From the NCBI GenBank assembly GCA_048213135.1, contig PS015081.1, positions 185,546-249,545 on the forward strand: a stretch of DNA of 64,000 nucleotides. Reading direction: 5' to 3'. This document shows, piece after piece, positions 47,766-57,285 of this stretch. Source of the DNA: Reclinomonas americana ATCC 50394. Taxonomy: Eukaryota; Jakobida; Jakobea; Jakobida. Below the pieces are notes generated by a model. The model saw only the letters and a list, made by a program, of their open reading frames with translations. It searched no databases and had not been told where the DNA came from. The position numbers and the translations under genes were made by a program. Every line of letters begins with the position of its first letter. Position 1 is the stretch's first letter.

Positions 47766-48177
47766 TCACTGTCTCCCGGCGTTCTGCAACCAGGCCACAA
47801 CAAAGGACGCCACGTACAGCCACGGCCAGCTGTCGCCATCCTCCGCCGTCGCCTGCTCTCCTCTATCACTGGCATGGTTATCATTGTCTTCGTCGGCGCT
47901 CTCACCACCGCCAAAGCCGCGGAACAGGTTCTCAAACAGCGACGAGAAGAACGGCTGACGACGCTGGCGTCGCCACTTCTCCTGCCACTGCTGATACTGC
48001 TCCTGCTGCATGTCTCTCCAACGCTGGTACTGCTGCTGGCGATGTGATCCGGCGCCTGCACCCACATCATCCCCATACACATCGTAGTGCTGTCGCTTCT
48101 CTGGGTCCGACAGCGTCTCGTATGCTGCAGCAGAAGGCATGAGGGGCACGAGGGAAGAAGAGAGAGTGCGCGAGAGC
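47766..48177 (-). CDS. J-domain (DnaJ-like) protein, 5' part lost at a gap
   Basis: After an intron ending TTCTGCTGCAG the exon encodes YETLSDPEKRQHYDVYGDDV, the end of a J-domain (helix III/IV, A-Y-E-x-L-S-D-x-x-K-R-x-x-Y-D). Then comes a Gln/Arg-rich helix (QQQYQRWRDMQQEQYQQWQE), QPFFSSLFENLFRGFGGGES with G/F character, an acidic stretch, and a hydrophobic C-terminal segment WPWLYVASFVVAWLQN, ending TGA 47766-47768. J-proteins stimulate Hsp70; the C-terminal hydrophobic stretch may anchor it to a membrane. The HPD-containing half must lie in or beyond the 20-N gap at 48178-48197; the space up to 48340 holds no good start. The stop lies 28 bp from the convergent neighbour's stop. Confidence 0.7.
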
Positions 48178-48340
48178 NNNNNNNNNNNNNNNNNNNNTGT
48201 GCGTTGTCGTGTGTCAATGCATAGAGCAGTGCGACTTTGCCGAGGCTGCAAGCGCAGCGGTGGATCGACGGCGCCACGTGGCTCGACGTCGTTTGGATTC
48301 CGAGTTGTCAGAGATTGTCGTTTTTTGTTGCTCCTGATCC

Positions 48341-50210
48341 TCACGTGAGACCGTCGGGCAGCTCTTGCAGCAGGTACGCTCGGCGCTCCATGAACCGCGC
48401 CCACTCGTCGTGCTCGATGCCGGAGCCGAAGCTGTGTGTTGGTCAGCTGCGCCGGGAGAAAGAGCGCAACGCGGTGTGGTGTGTTCGCAACTCTTTCGGC
48501 TCGCGTCGTCCATGTGCGCACTCGCGGACGCGAAAGACAAACGCGAGGCGGCTTTCGCACGCCTCAAAGAGACACTCGCGCAACATGATCACGGTCTCGT
48601 TGATCACTGGTAGCGCGTCGACGTGCACCGAGGCCTGCGCACGACGTCGATTAAGCGCTCGATGAAACGTAACGACTGCGAGACGCACCACGAACACACC
48701 AGCGTAATTACAGAGGCGATGGCCTCCTCGTACGTTGATACCTCTTGCAGGATGCGGTGACTGGAGAAGCTCATGCGGGCGCCGTCGGCGCTGGAGGTAC
48801 TTCGTCGCAGCTCCTTGGTGAAATCGCCCAGCACACCGCTCAGCGCCCTGCCAGTGCATTGAGGGACTTGCCACAAAAGACACTGCGTGTGTGTGGCGTG
48901 TCCCTCCACTCACCGCGCGTCAGCCTCTCTCAGTCGCATGTACATGCTTCCGAGCTGGTGCAACACAAAACCAACCTGCGCTCTCGCGGTGACCATGTCC
49001 AAGTAGTGTCGACGCCGATCGCGCTGCATACACATATTGTGGTGAATGTCGGACCCTCCGACTCGGAGAGCGTGCAGAAGAGCCTTACCAGTGCCGCGAG
49101 AGACTCCACACTCAGCAATGCCAGCTCCTGCTGGTCTGCGTGGCCACCAAAGGCTTCCAGGTCGAGAGGTTCGAATCCAACACCGATCTTGCGCAGCGCT
49201 GTGCGACAACAACGTGCGTCAGGCCTGCATGCGGCCACTGCATCCCCCTCAAGTCAACAACCAACCTTGCAGCTGCGCCTCTCCGTCGAGTGCAGCAAAG
49301 CCCTCAAGCGCCGGGTCCAACGACTGCGCCATCGCCAAGCACAGATCCATCGAGTCGCCGACCGGCACCTCCGTCGACGCAGATGCCGACGACTCTGCAA
49401 ACGAACCCCACCACATCTGTTACATCAAACGACACCTCACGAGAACAACGCAAACGGCACCGCCACAGTACGTACCACTCGATGAGACCGACGAGACAGG
49501 CGACGGCGACCGCGATCGTGTGGGAATGACACGGATCCCATGTCGATTCTGCGTGCGAGGGAAGTGAGCGCTGCAGCACAATCGTCTCACACATGAGCTC
49601 GCACGAAACAAGGTAGTCGGTCCACAGTGCATGCTGATCCAGTGGCTACAAGACAACTGTGAGAAGGCGCCATGAAAAGAACCTCCACAGTCTTGATCGT
49701 CGACGCAACTGTGCGCAAGAGGTCCGAGGGGATGCACAGCAGTGAGGCCTTCATACGAAACGCCTGCACCTTGTCATCTTCTTCACCACCGTCTGCACGA
49801 TGATCGTCGACATCAATGACGACTTGTCCTCGCGCCACCAGCGACAGTGATCGCACATAGTGCAGATTGCCGGCGGGCACCAGGCGACGCGCATGACTGG
49901 GGCCACTCTCAGTGCCCACTGGCATCAACAGTTCCACCACGCGAAGGTCCTCCAGTTGCGTGGGTGTGCGCACTGCGGGGGAGGTGATGACATGAGGAGG
50001 CAGAGCGCGGGAACTTTGAAACACGCGCAGACACACTGACCCGCATGAGTCCAGCCGCTGAATGTAAGGCGATTGCTCACTGGTAGCTCGTGCGGCAGAC
50101 GGCACTGTGCCGAGGAGAGAGAGGGCGCACGATCGTGTGCCGATGCACTCGCCGCCATCATCTTTGTTGCTCGGAAATACAGTGATTCGCGCCAAAAAAA
50201 CACTGTACAT
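48341..50210 (-). CDS. Unknown protein, paralogue A of a tandem pair
   Basis: From ATG 50210: MYSVFLARITVFPSNKDDGG, ECIGTRSCALSLLGTVPSAA and SPYIQRLDSC. Then LEDLRVVELLMPVGTESGPS, HARRLVPAGNLHYVRSLSLV, ARGQVVIDVDDHRADGGEED and FRMKASLLCIPSDLLRTVAS. Next DQHALWTDYLVSCELMCETI, LGVGFEPLDLEAFGGHADQQ-like and LSVESLAALVRLFCTL. It closes with GVLGDFTKELRRSTSSADGA, RILQEVSTYEEAIASVITLV, ETVIMLRECLFEACESRLAF and FGSGIEHDEWARFMERRAYL, then LQELPDGLT and TGA 48341-48343. Each of the last several blocks has a counterpart in the gene at 50224-51713 in the same order. No known domain was recognised; strand/helix alternation suggests an N-terminal beta-rich and C-terminal helical part. Exon edges are approximate. 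Confidence 0.5.
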
Positions 50211-50223
50211 TCTGCGTTCCCGA

Positions 50224-51713
50224 TCAACGTCGCGCGGTGCCCCTGTCGCCACCGTACGGAAGCGCACTGGCTGTTACTGCGCCGGCAACGGTGGAGGCAT
50301 CGGCGAGCTCCGGCAGCTGCTGTTGCACTTGGTCTCGTCGTGAGTAGAAGCGCTTCCACTCGTCGATCTCGAACGAGGCGCCCAGGCTGCGCAAACGAGA
50401 CCTCGTCAGAACTCCCCCACAACCTATCCCTCTCCCGAATGGTGCGCAACTCCTTGATGGATTTGTTGCCGCTCATCACGGCCGTGCGAAGTCTCTCCAA
50501 GAACGCCAGTCGCGCCTCGCAATTGTCGTCCAGGCAGTGCCACAGCAGGATCACCGTGCGGTCCGCCGGCAGTGTCTCGGCATGCGTTCTCGCCTGTGTG
50601 CGCCCGTCCGCGCGGGTGTTGAGAGAGAGAGAGAGGAGGGAAGGCGAGAGCGACATGGATGGACGCAAGCGCAACGTTTTGACGAATGTGCATAATGGCC
50701 CTCTCGTAATCGTTGATCTCCTTCAGCAGCCTGTCGGAGAGCTTGGCCGCCAGGCGCGCCTTGGGATCCACCAGTGATAGACGAATGTCGCGCACAACGT
50801 TGCCCAGAACGCCTTCGCGATAACTGAATGAGGGGGAAAGAGAAAGGAAGAGAGAATTGAGAGGAGGAGAGGGGGAGAGGGCGAGGGGGGAAAGGGAGGG
50901 TGGGAGGGAGAAAGTGTGAGGGGGAGCAGAGGGAGAGAGGGAGAAGGGGAGAGGGAGGGGATAAAGGGGAGAGAGAGAGGAGGGAGGGAGTAAAGGGAGA
51001 GAGAGAGGAGGGAGGAGAGAGAGAGAGGAGGAGAGAGAGTNNNNNNNNNNNNNNNNNNNNNNNNNNNNNNNNNNNNNNNNNNNNNNNNNNNNNNNNNNNN
51101 NNNNNNNNNNNNTGCAGACACACACACACCGTAGCCAGTGAGCGCCAACTCGCGCATCTCAGGCGTCGCTTGTTCCATGTGAGCGGGACCCGCAGCACCC
51201 GCTGTGTCACTGTCATTAAGTCCCGATCCAGCGCTGTCGAAGGCAACCAACGCGACGCACGCACCTACTTCACGCAACACCGGCAGTCCCTCCAGCGCCT
51301 CATCTACTCTCCACGGATCACCGTCGCCCACTCGTTTCTTCACGATACACACCCACGTAATCAGTACAGCGGCAACCGCCAAGTCGTCGAAGCACACAAA
51401 CTCACCACGTAATCCCGCCACATTACGTGCTGATCAAGAGGCTGCAAAAAACGAACATGAGCAGCTGGTAATCGTCAGCCGTGTGATGGTAGTCAACGAG
51501 AAGCACGCAACTGTCTTGTGTGGATCCGCGGGAATGCAGACGAGAGAGCCAGACACGTTGAACAAGGTCTCCTGTGGGAGAGAGTGAGAGAGAGGGAGAG
51601 AGAGAGGGAGAGAGAGGGAGAGGGAGAGGGAGTGACAGAGAGGGAGAGGGAGTGTGTTGTGTGTNNNNNNNNNNNNNNNNNNNNNNNNNNNNNNNNNNNN
51701 NNNNNNNNNNNNN
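50224..51713 (-). CDS. Unknown protein, paralogue B of a tandem pair, 5' end lost at a gap
   Basis: Blocks in order on the minus strand: TLFNVSGSLVCIPADPHKTV (compare ASLLCIPSDLLRTV in A), LDQHVMWRDYVVSL (compare DQHALWTDYLVSC), VDEALEGLPVLREVGACVAL, ATPEMRELALTGYG and GVLGNVVRDIRLSLVDPKAR (compare GVLGDFTKELRRSTSS). Then LLKEINDYERAIMHIRQNV (compare ILQEVSTYEEAIASVITLV), TVILLWHCLDDNCEARLAFL (compare TVIMLRECLFEACESRLAF), ELRTIRERDRLW and LGASFEIDEWKRFYSRRDQV (compare GSGIEHDEWARFMERRAYL). It ends TASALPYGGDRGTARR at TGA 50224-50226, only 14 bp before the ATG of paralogue A on the same strand. The N run 51665-51713 truncates the visible 5' end. A purine-rich intron (50825-51112) contains a second gap. 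Confidence 0.5.
50825..51040. repeat. Purine (GGGAGA)n tract in an intron of paralogue B
   Basis: About 215 bp of GAGGGAGAGA-type sequence running into the gap 51041-51112; a second GA-rich tract lies at 51580-51660 before the gap 51665-51713. The strong strand asymmetry (almost no pyrimidines on +) marks a homopurine mirror-repeat type, likely the reason for the assembly gaps. Confidence 0.75.
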
Positions 51714-51907
51714 GACGAGCAGGGCACACAACGAAGATCACAAGGATAAGAGACAATACACTTCGCGAGTCAATTTCGCACACACTCTCTCTCACGCACA
51801 CACACGCACACTTGGATGACGACTAAGGTGCGTGCGTGTTTGTGGTCGCCTGCTCTTTCTCTCTCTCTCTCTCATTGCGTGTTTTCGACACAGGTCGCAC
51901 AAGCACA

Positions 51908-53019
51908 ATGACAAGCAAGGCTTGCGCACTCTCCTGCTTGTTTGTGGCCGCTGTCTGTGTGTCTCATGGTTTCCGCAGGTCTTGAAAAGATGTGCATATC
52001 CAACTGGAAGGGTCGCCATCACTCCGGATGGTCGGTACATTCTGAGTGGGAGTAAGGACACCACAATCCGCGTGTGGTCACTGGCAACCGGAGTGGAGGT
52101 GCGACGACTGGAGGGACACACTGAATGGGTGAATTCTGTCACCACCACCCTCGATGGTCTGCACATCGTCAGTGGGAGTGAAGACACCACTGTGCGACTG
52201 TGGTCTCTGGCAACTGGCGAGGAGATGCAGCGATTGGTGGGGCACACTTCTGGGGTGCGGTGTGTTGCTGTCACTCCCGATAGCCAGCACGTGGTGAGTG
52301 GAAGTAGCGATAAGAGCGTTCGAGTGTGGTCGCTGGCGAGTGGTGATGAGGTGCGACGGCTGGATGGGCACACTCTAGTTGTGCGTTCTGTCGCCATAAC
52401 ACCCGATGGTCAGTACGTTGTGAGCGGCAGCATGGACAACACAATGCGAGTGTGGTCGCTGGCGAGTGGCGAGGAGGTGCGATGCATGTAAGGCCACACC
52501 AAGACTGTGATGTCTGTCGCTGCCACGCCGGATAGTCTGCACATTGTCAGTGGCAGCTATGACAGGACTGTGCGAGTGTGGTCACTGGCGACTGGCAAGG
52601 AGGTGCGACGGTTGCAGGGGCACGCTGATGGAGTTCTATCGGTTGCCGTGACTCCCAACGGGCAGTGCGTTGTCAGCGGAGGTTGCGACAAAACAGTTCG
52701 AGTGTGGTCTGTGGAGAGTGGAGACGACGTGCGCAGGTTGGAGGGGCATACTGACTGGGTGTGGTCCGTCGCCGTCACTCCCAATGGCCAGCATATTGTC
52801 ATTGGCAGCGGAAAAAGGACGGTACGAGTGTGGTCAACGCCACGCGGGCTCGCACAACAGGAGGTGTCTTCAGCGCGATTGGCCGTGCAGGCCGTCAATG
52901 AGATTTTTGGCGACGAGGATGGTCGTGACTGGGTGCTCGTCGATGTCGTGTTGCGGTGTTTTGTGCTGGAGGATGCAAGAGCGATTGAACGGCGGGCGAT
53001 AGAGTGGTGGTCAATGTGA
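51908..53019 (+). pseudogene. WD40 propeller gene with an in-frame stop after blade 4
   Basis: By comparison with the gene at 56441, exon 1 is ATGACAAGCAAG (51908-51919) and the intron ends at 51978. Its donor is GC (AAG|GCTTGC), where the relative has GT. The large exon encodes seven WD40 repeats of about 42 residues: VAITPDGRYILSGSKDTTIR, SVTTTLDGLHIVSGSEDTTV, CVAVTPDSQHVVSGSSDKSV, SVAITPDGQYVVSGSMDNTM, SVAATPDSLHIVSGSYDRTV, SVAVTPNGQCVVSGGCDKTV and SVAVTPNGQHIVIGSGKRTV. Between blades 4 and 5 the linker GAGGTGCGATGCATGTAAGG has TAA (52489-52491) where related linkers have GAG. The frame continues unchanged to 53019. The first blade has lost its GH. The C-terminal tail (VLVDVVLRCFVLEDARAI) matches that of the gene at 55106. 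It may be a decaying copy, a readthrough gene or a sequence error. Confidence 0.65.
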
Positions 53020-53137
53020 TGCCTGTTGTGGAGAGTGTGCCGCCACTCGCTCAAGATCTCTGGTGCATACCGTGCCCCTACTTCCTACTGCCTTTATTGT
53101 ATCTGTGGTTGCTGACGGAGGCCTCGTGTGGCTGTGG

Positions 53138-54419
53138 TTACGCGTACGGCGACCACGGATCATGCGTCAAACGACCCATGTCGTCTGCAATGCTCTTGAT
53201 GTCTCTGCTGAGTTGGTCGAAGTGTGCTGCCCACGTTCGGAACCGGTGCCAGCATGAACCATAATCGTTGTCCACAACTTCTGCAGTGTCGGCGTCGTCG
53301 CGGAATGGGTAAACAGCACCCATGACGCGACGGATGACAGACAACGTGTCGCATTGACGCCACCAACGCTTTGCTGCTGAGACGCCATCTCTCTGTCGCA
53401 CTGCGGATGTGGTGCGTTGGACATCAACAGGTGGAGCAGGGACCGCACGCCGATCTGCCGGTGTCGCGGGCGTCCACGTTCCTGAAAGGAGGAGAACGGC
53501 CACTGGCCATGCCCACGCCCCGGCCGCCAGAGCTGCGATGACAGTGTTTCCCTCGTGGCAGTCCATCCCTGTCAACTGGAACCTGGATACCAACTGTGCG
53601 TGGCAAAGCCTTCTGTGAGGAAGCACACACGGCACCCCAGCAGCAACGCACTACTTGAGCAGACCTGGACTCCCAACAGAACCATCAGATATCGTAGCGT
53701 CCACCCAAGCCATGCCACAATGCGCTGCGCCTCCTCCGTGACCTCGAGCCGAAGGTTTCTGAGGTTCACAAGGGCATAACACGCGTCCTCCAGCAACTGC
53801 AGGTGTCTGGTTTCGCGCACCCACTGAATGTCTCGCTCGAATGACTTGACACGGCACTCCGCGCCAGATCCCAGCTGTAGGTGAGTGATTAGCATCTTTT
53901 GCGCAGTAATGCCACGAGCGTTGATGCTCACCGCAGTCTTGAGACGCAGCAGGTACTACGAGTTGCGAATAAGCAGCATCAGGAATGCCAGCCAGATGAC
54001 CAGGATGACAACCGAGAGCCCTCCTTGCGAGGGCAGTGCGCCGAACCCGCCGACCACACCGCTATCAGGGGATATGTTGTGGATGCGAGTGCGACATTCA
54101 TCGCCAGAGAAGCGCGACGCGGTGACCCGCCGATGCAGCTGCAAGGCAATAATTACGCTGCGGCGGCGCACGAGTTGCGTGCTCCTACTAGTAGTGAATG
54201 CGAACGCACCTCTGTGTAAACAATAGAGAAGCCGAAGAGCAGAGACGCCAGGATGCTGAAGCGGCTGAGTTGGTCCAGCCCGACCTGCATGCGGTCGACA
54301 AAGAGCTCGTTGACATTGGCAAGATTGCTGATGCTGTCGGAGATGTAGTTGCGCCAGACAAGAACGTTGCGTTCGTTACCTCGCAACACGGGCGCGTCGC
54401 CGCTTCCGCCAGCGGACAT
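53138..54419 (-). CDS. Membrane protein, function unknown
   Basis: From ATG 54419: MSAGGSGDAPVLRGNERNVL, VWRNYISDSISNLANVNELF, VDRMQVGLDQLSRFSILASL with LFGFSIVYTE as the first membrane helix. After an intron comes LHRRVTASRFSGDECRTRIH and a second helix GLSVVILVIWLAFLMLLI. Then LGSGAECRVKSFERDIQWVR, TRHLQLLEDACYALVNLRNL, AWLGWTLRYLMVLLG, and a last part with IAALAAGAWAWPVAVLLLSG, WWRQCDTLSVIRRVMGAVYP and HFDQLSRDIKSIADDMGRLT, ending at 53138. Four membrane helices seem likely. The L-x-x-x-S-x-L-L-x-G-F pattern of helix 1 loosely recalls Orai channels, but the rest does not support that, so no function is given. A frame stop at 53956 must be spliced out for the longer form. Confidence 0.5.
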
Positions 54420-55105
54420 GGTGCCCTGGAGAATGCAGGTGAGAAAAATGATTTGCAAGATGTCGCGATCTCGATATTCGTTGCAGTATACGCACAAGAA
54501 CACAGCTCTAGATCTCGCTACCGTTGACGTCCGGAGAGGTTCACTACACAACTACAAGTAATGCAGAATTCTCACTGCTCTGCGTTTCAATTGAGCTCGA
54601 GTTTACACAATGCGATCGGTGACGTCATTTGACACACGCACCAGTCCTCGCGAACAGACGACGTCGATGTCGACAACAACGTAGTGCCTACGTATGCATT
54701 CGAGCTCGTGTTGATTGTCGCGGCTCCACTTGTGTCACACCGTCTGCTTGCAATTGACATCGGCCATATGCATGGTGACACACTTCGTGGTCGACGGTGT
54801 GCTGTATGCAGCGCATTGCGAAACAGGTCGCGCAGCGTGGCGTGATATATCGCTGCTGGCGTGCTGATCATGAGCATTGCTCTTGCTGTCTGTCAACACA
54901 CGTACGCGTGCACTTCATGATCACCCACCCGTTCTTCCGTCATCTTGATGAGAGCACATGGTCGACAACGTGCTGTGTGCTCCAAGATGAGGAACGAGCA
55001 GATTGCACATCGGAGTGGCGGGACATGGGAGTGGCGGGAGGAAACGCCAGCGAACAAAACTGTATAACTGTTCTCACACCGACCGAACTTTTTGCCTGCA
55101 CACAA
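54420..55105. other. Intergenic region between divergent genes
   Basis: About 690 bp between the start of the membrane-protein gene (-) and the WD40 gene (+). An open plus frame from 54797 runs into the WD40 gene but lacks coding character, and the intron-exon comparison favours a start at 55106. No repeat or RNA gene recognised. Confidence 0.45.
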
Positions 55106-56224
55106 ATGTCGATGGACGAGAAGGTAGAGTGTGTGCTGTTGAGTGTTGCTGTTTCACGCCTCATCGAGAATGGAACGCAGGTCCTGGAGGGGCACACTCG
55201 AGGGGTGACATCCGTGGCCATCACTCCCGACAATCAGCACATTGTGAGCGGCAGCTGGGACACCACAATCCGTGTGTGGTCACTGGCAACCGGAGTGGAG
55301 TTGCGACGACTAGAGGGACACACTGGATGGGTGTTGTCCGTCGCCATCACACCCGACGGTCAACACGTGGTCAGTGGCAGTGGCGATAACACAATCCGTG
55401 TGTGGTCACTGGTGACTGGCGACGAGGTGCGGCGACTGGCCGCGAGCGTCAACTCCGTTGCCGTCACTCCCGATGGCCAGCACATTGTGAGTGGGGGTGA
55501 GGACGGCATTGTGCGTGTGTGGTCACTGGCGACTGGCGACGAGGTGAGGCGCTCGGAGGGGCACACCATGGGCATCACATCGGTCGCCGTCACTCCCAGT
55601 GGTCAGTACATTGTCAGTGGGAGTAAGGACGGCACAGTGCGGGTGTGGTCTACGACGAGTGGTGAGGAGGTGCGACGGATGGAGGGACACGCTGACTGGG
55701 TGAACTGTGTTGCCGTCACCCCCGACAGTGAACGCATCGTGAGTGGCAGTGGGGACTGGACTGTGCGAGTGTGGTCGCTGGCAAGTGGTGCAGAAGTGCG
55801 GCGGTTGGATGTGCACATGATGTCGGTGCAGTCTGTTGCTAGCGCTGTCACTAGCGACGGTCAGCATGTCGTGGGTGGCGTGCAGAGCTATGACAGAGCC
55901 GTACGAGTGTGGTCTCTGGCGAGTATCTTTCCCGATGAAGTGCAGCGGTTGAAGGGGCACACGGATGATGTGTGGTCCGTCGCCGTCACTCCCAATGGCC
56001 AGCACATCGTGAGTGGGAGCCGCGACAAGACAGTGCGTGTGTGGGCCACGCTGCGTGGACTCGCCTGCCAGGAGCTGACGGCCGCACGGTCGGCCATGCA
56101 GGCGGTGCAGGAGATGCAGCAAGCCAGCAGCGGCGAAGACACATCGGATTCTCGCTGCCTGCCTGAGATGGTGCTGCGCTGTTTCATTGTCGAGGAGGCC
56201 GAGGTCGTGGTGTCGTTCTCGTGA
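55106..56224 (+). CDS. WD40 beta-propeller protein, seven blades, intact
   Basis: Exon 1 is ATGTCGATGGACGAGAAG (55106-55123, MSMDEK); an intron (55124-55180) joins it to VLEGHTRGVTSVAITPD. This layout matches the first exons of the neighbouring copies (MTSK joined to VLKGH). Seven blades follow, most with GH...V-x-S-V-A-V/I-T-P-D-G-Q-H-I-V-S-G-S-x-D-x-T-V/I-R-V-W-S. Blade 3 lacks its GH (RRLAASVNSVAV) and blade 6 has an insertion (VQSYDRAVRVWSLASIFPD). The C-terminal tail is RGLACQELTAARSAMQAVQE, then a Ser/Asp linker and EMVLRCFIVEEAEVVVSFS. The blades are unusually alike, as in fast-turnover WD40 repeats of NLR-type or bacterial proteins, but no effector or NACHT domain is attached. Probably a binding scaffold. 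Confidence 0.8.
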   Translation: MSMDEKVECVLLSVAVSRLIENGTQVLEGHTRGVTSVAITPDNQHIVSGSWDTTIRVWSLATGVELRRLEGHTGWVLSVAITPDGQHVVSGSGDNTIRVWSLVTGDEVRRLAASVNSVAVTPDGQHIVSGGEDGIVRVWSLATGDEVRRSEGHTMGITSVAVTPSGQYIVSGSKDGTVRVWSTTSGEEVRRMEGHADWVNCVAVTPDSERIVSGSGDWTVRVWSLASGAEVRRLDVHMMSVQSVASAVTSDGQHVVGGVQSYDRAVRVWSLASIFPDEVQRLKGHTDDVWSVAVTPNGQHIVSGSRDKTVRVWATLRGLACQELTAARSAMQAVQEMQQASSGEDTSDSRCLPEMVLRCFIVEEAEVVVSFS

Positions 56225-56440
56225 TGCAGCTGATGCGTCTCCCGTTTTGTGTTCCGTGTTTTGTTTGTGAACCATGTGTTAAATGAATTCAAAGGGTCAA
56301 TGGACGACCAAGCTTAACAGGCATCACGTGCAAGCGAAGCGTAACAGCATTGGGAACTTCACTCGAGCGAGGCAAGTGCGACGTCACGTCGGAGTAGCAG
56401 GACGATATTCTTGCACTCTCACACGCAACGACGGAGCACA

Positions 56441-56777
56441 ATGACAAGCAAGGTTTGCACACTCTCCTACTTGTTTGTGGCTGCTCGTCTGTGTGTCACA
56501 CATTTTCCGCAGGTCTTGAAGGGACACATTTATACGGTGTCGTGCATTGCGATCACTGCCGATGGTCTGCAAGTTGTGAGTGGGAGCTGGGACTGCACCA
56601 TTCGCGTGTGGTCTCTCGCGAGTGGAGAGGAGAGTCGACGGTTGGAGGGACACACTGTATGGGTGAATTCTGTCACCACCACCCCCGACGGTCTGCACAT
56701 CGTCAGTGGGAGTGAAGACACCACTGTGCGACTGTGGTCACTGGCGACTGGCGAGGAGGTGCGACGGTTGGTGGGAC
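56441..56777 (+). CDS. WD40 propeller gene, third copy, cut by a gap after blade 2
   Basis: Exon 1 ATGACAAGCAAG (56441-56452) is followed by an intron with a GT donor (56453-56512) and VLKGHIYTVSCIAITADGLQ, VVSGSWDCTIRVWS, then EGHTVWVNSVTTTPDGLHIV, SGSEDTTVRLWSLATGEEVR, RLVG, where the 508-bp N run begins. The intron and blade 2 are nearly identical to those at 51920-52243, so this copy and the first arose by recent duplication or gene conversion. The gap (56778-57285) hides the rest, and the sequence after it belongs to the opposite-strand neighbour. Confidence 0.75.
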
Positions 56778-57285
56778 NNNNNNNNNNNNNNNNNNNNNNN
56801 NNNNNNNNNNNNNNNNNNNNNNNNNNNNNNNNNNNNNNNNNNNNNNNNNNNNNNNNNNNNNNNNNNNNNNNNNNNNNNNNNNNNNNNNNNNNNNNNNNNN
56901 NNNNNNNNNNNNNNNNNNNNNNNNNNNNNNNNNNNNNNNNNNNNNNNNNNNNNNNNNNNNNNNNNNNNNNNNNNNNNNNNNNNNNNNNNNNNNNNNNNNN
57001 NNNNNNNNNNNNNNNNNNNNNNNNNNNNNNNNNNNNNNNNNNNNNNNNNNNNNNNNNNNNNNNNNNNNNNNNNNNNNNNNNNNNNNNNNNNNNNNNNNNN
57101 NNNNNNNNNNNNNNNNNNNNNNNNNNNNNNNNNNNNNNNNNNNNNNNNNNNNNNNNNNNNNNNNNNNNNNNNNNNNNNNNNNNNNNNNNNNNNNNNNNNN
57201 NNNNNNNNNNNNNNNNNNNNNNNNNNNNNNNNNNNNNNNNNNNNNNNNNNNNNNNNNNNNNNNNNNNNNNNNNNNNNNNNNNNNN

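Noticed and set aside
52489-52491. TAA as a reassigned sense codon
   Set aside because: TAA clearly ends other genes here (HPPD at 41348-41350, LAMTOR2, the NDK-like gene), so the code appears standard.
53138-54419. Orai-type calcium channel
   Set aside because: Only the first helix (LASLLFGFSIVYTE) recalls Orai; the conserved acidic selectivity residue context and the later helices do not match.
55523-56275. Minus-strand frame of 250 codons opposite the WD40 gene
   Set aside because: An antisense shadow of the repeated WD40 blades; it shows His/Arg/Pro repeats with the blade period and no domain.
51908-56777. NLR- or HET-type receptor cluster
   Set aside because: The WD40 blades are alike as in such receptors, but no NACHT, NB-ARC or effector domain is encoded before or after them.
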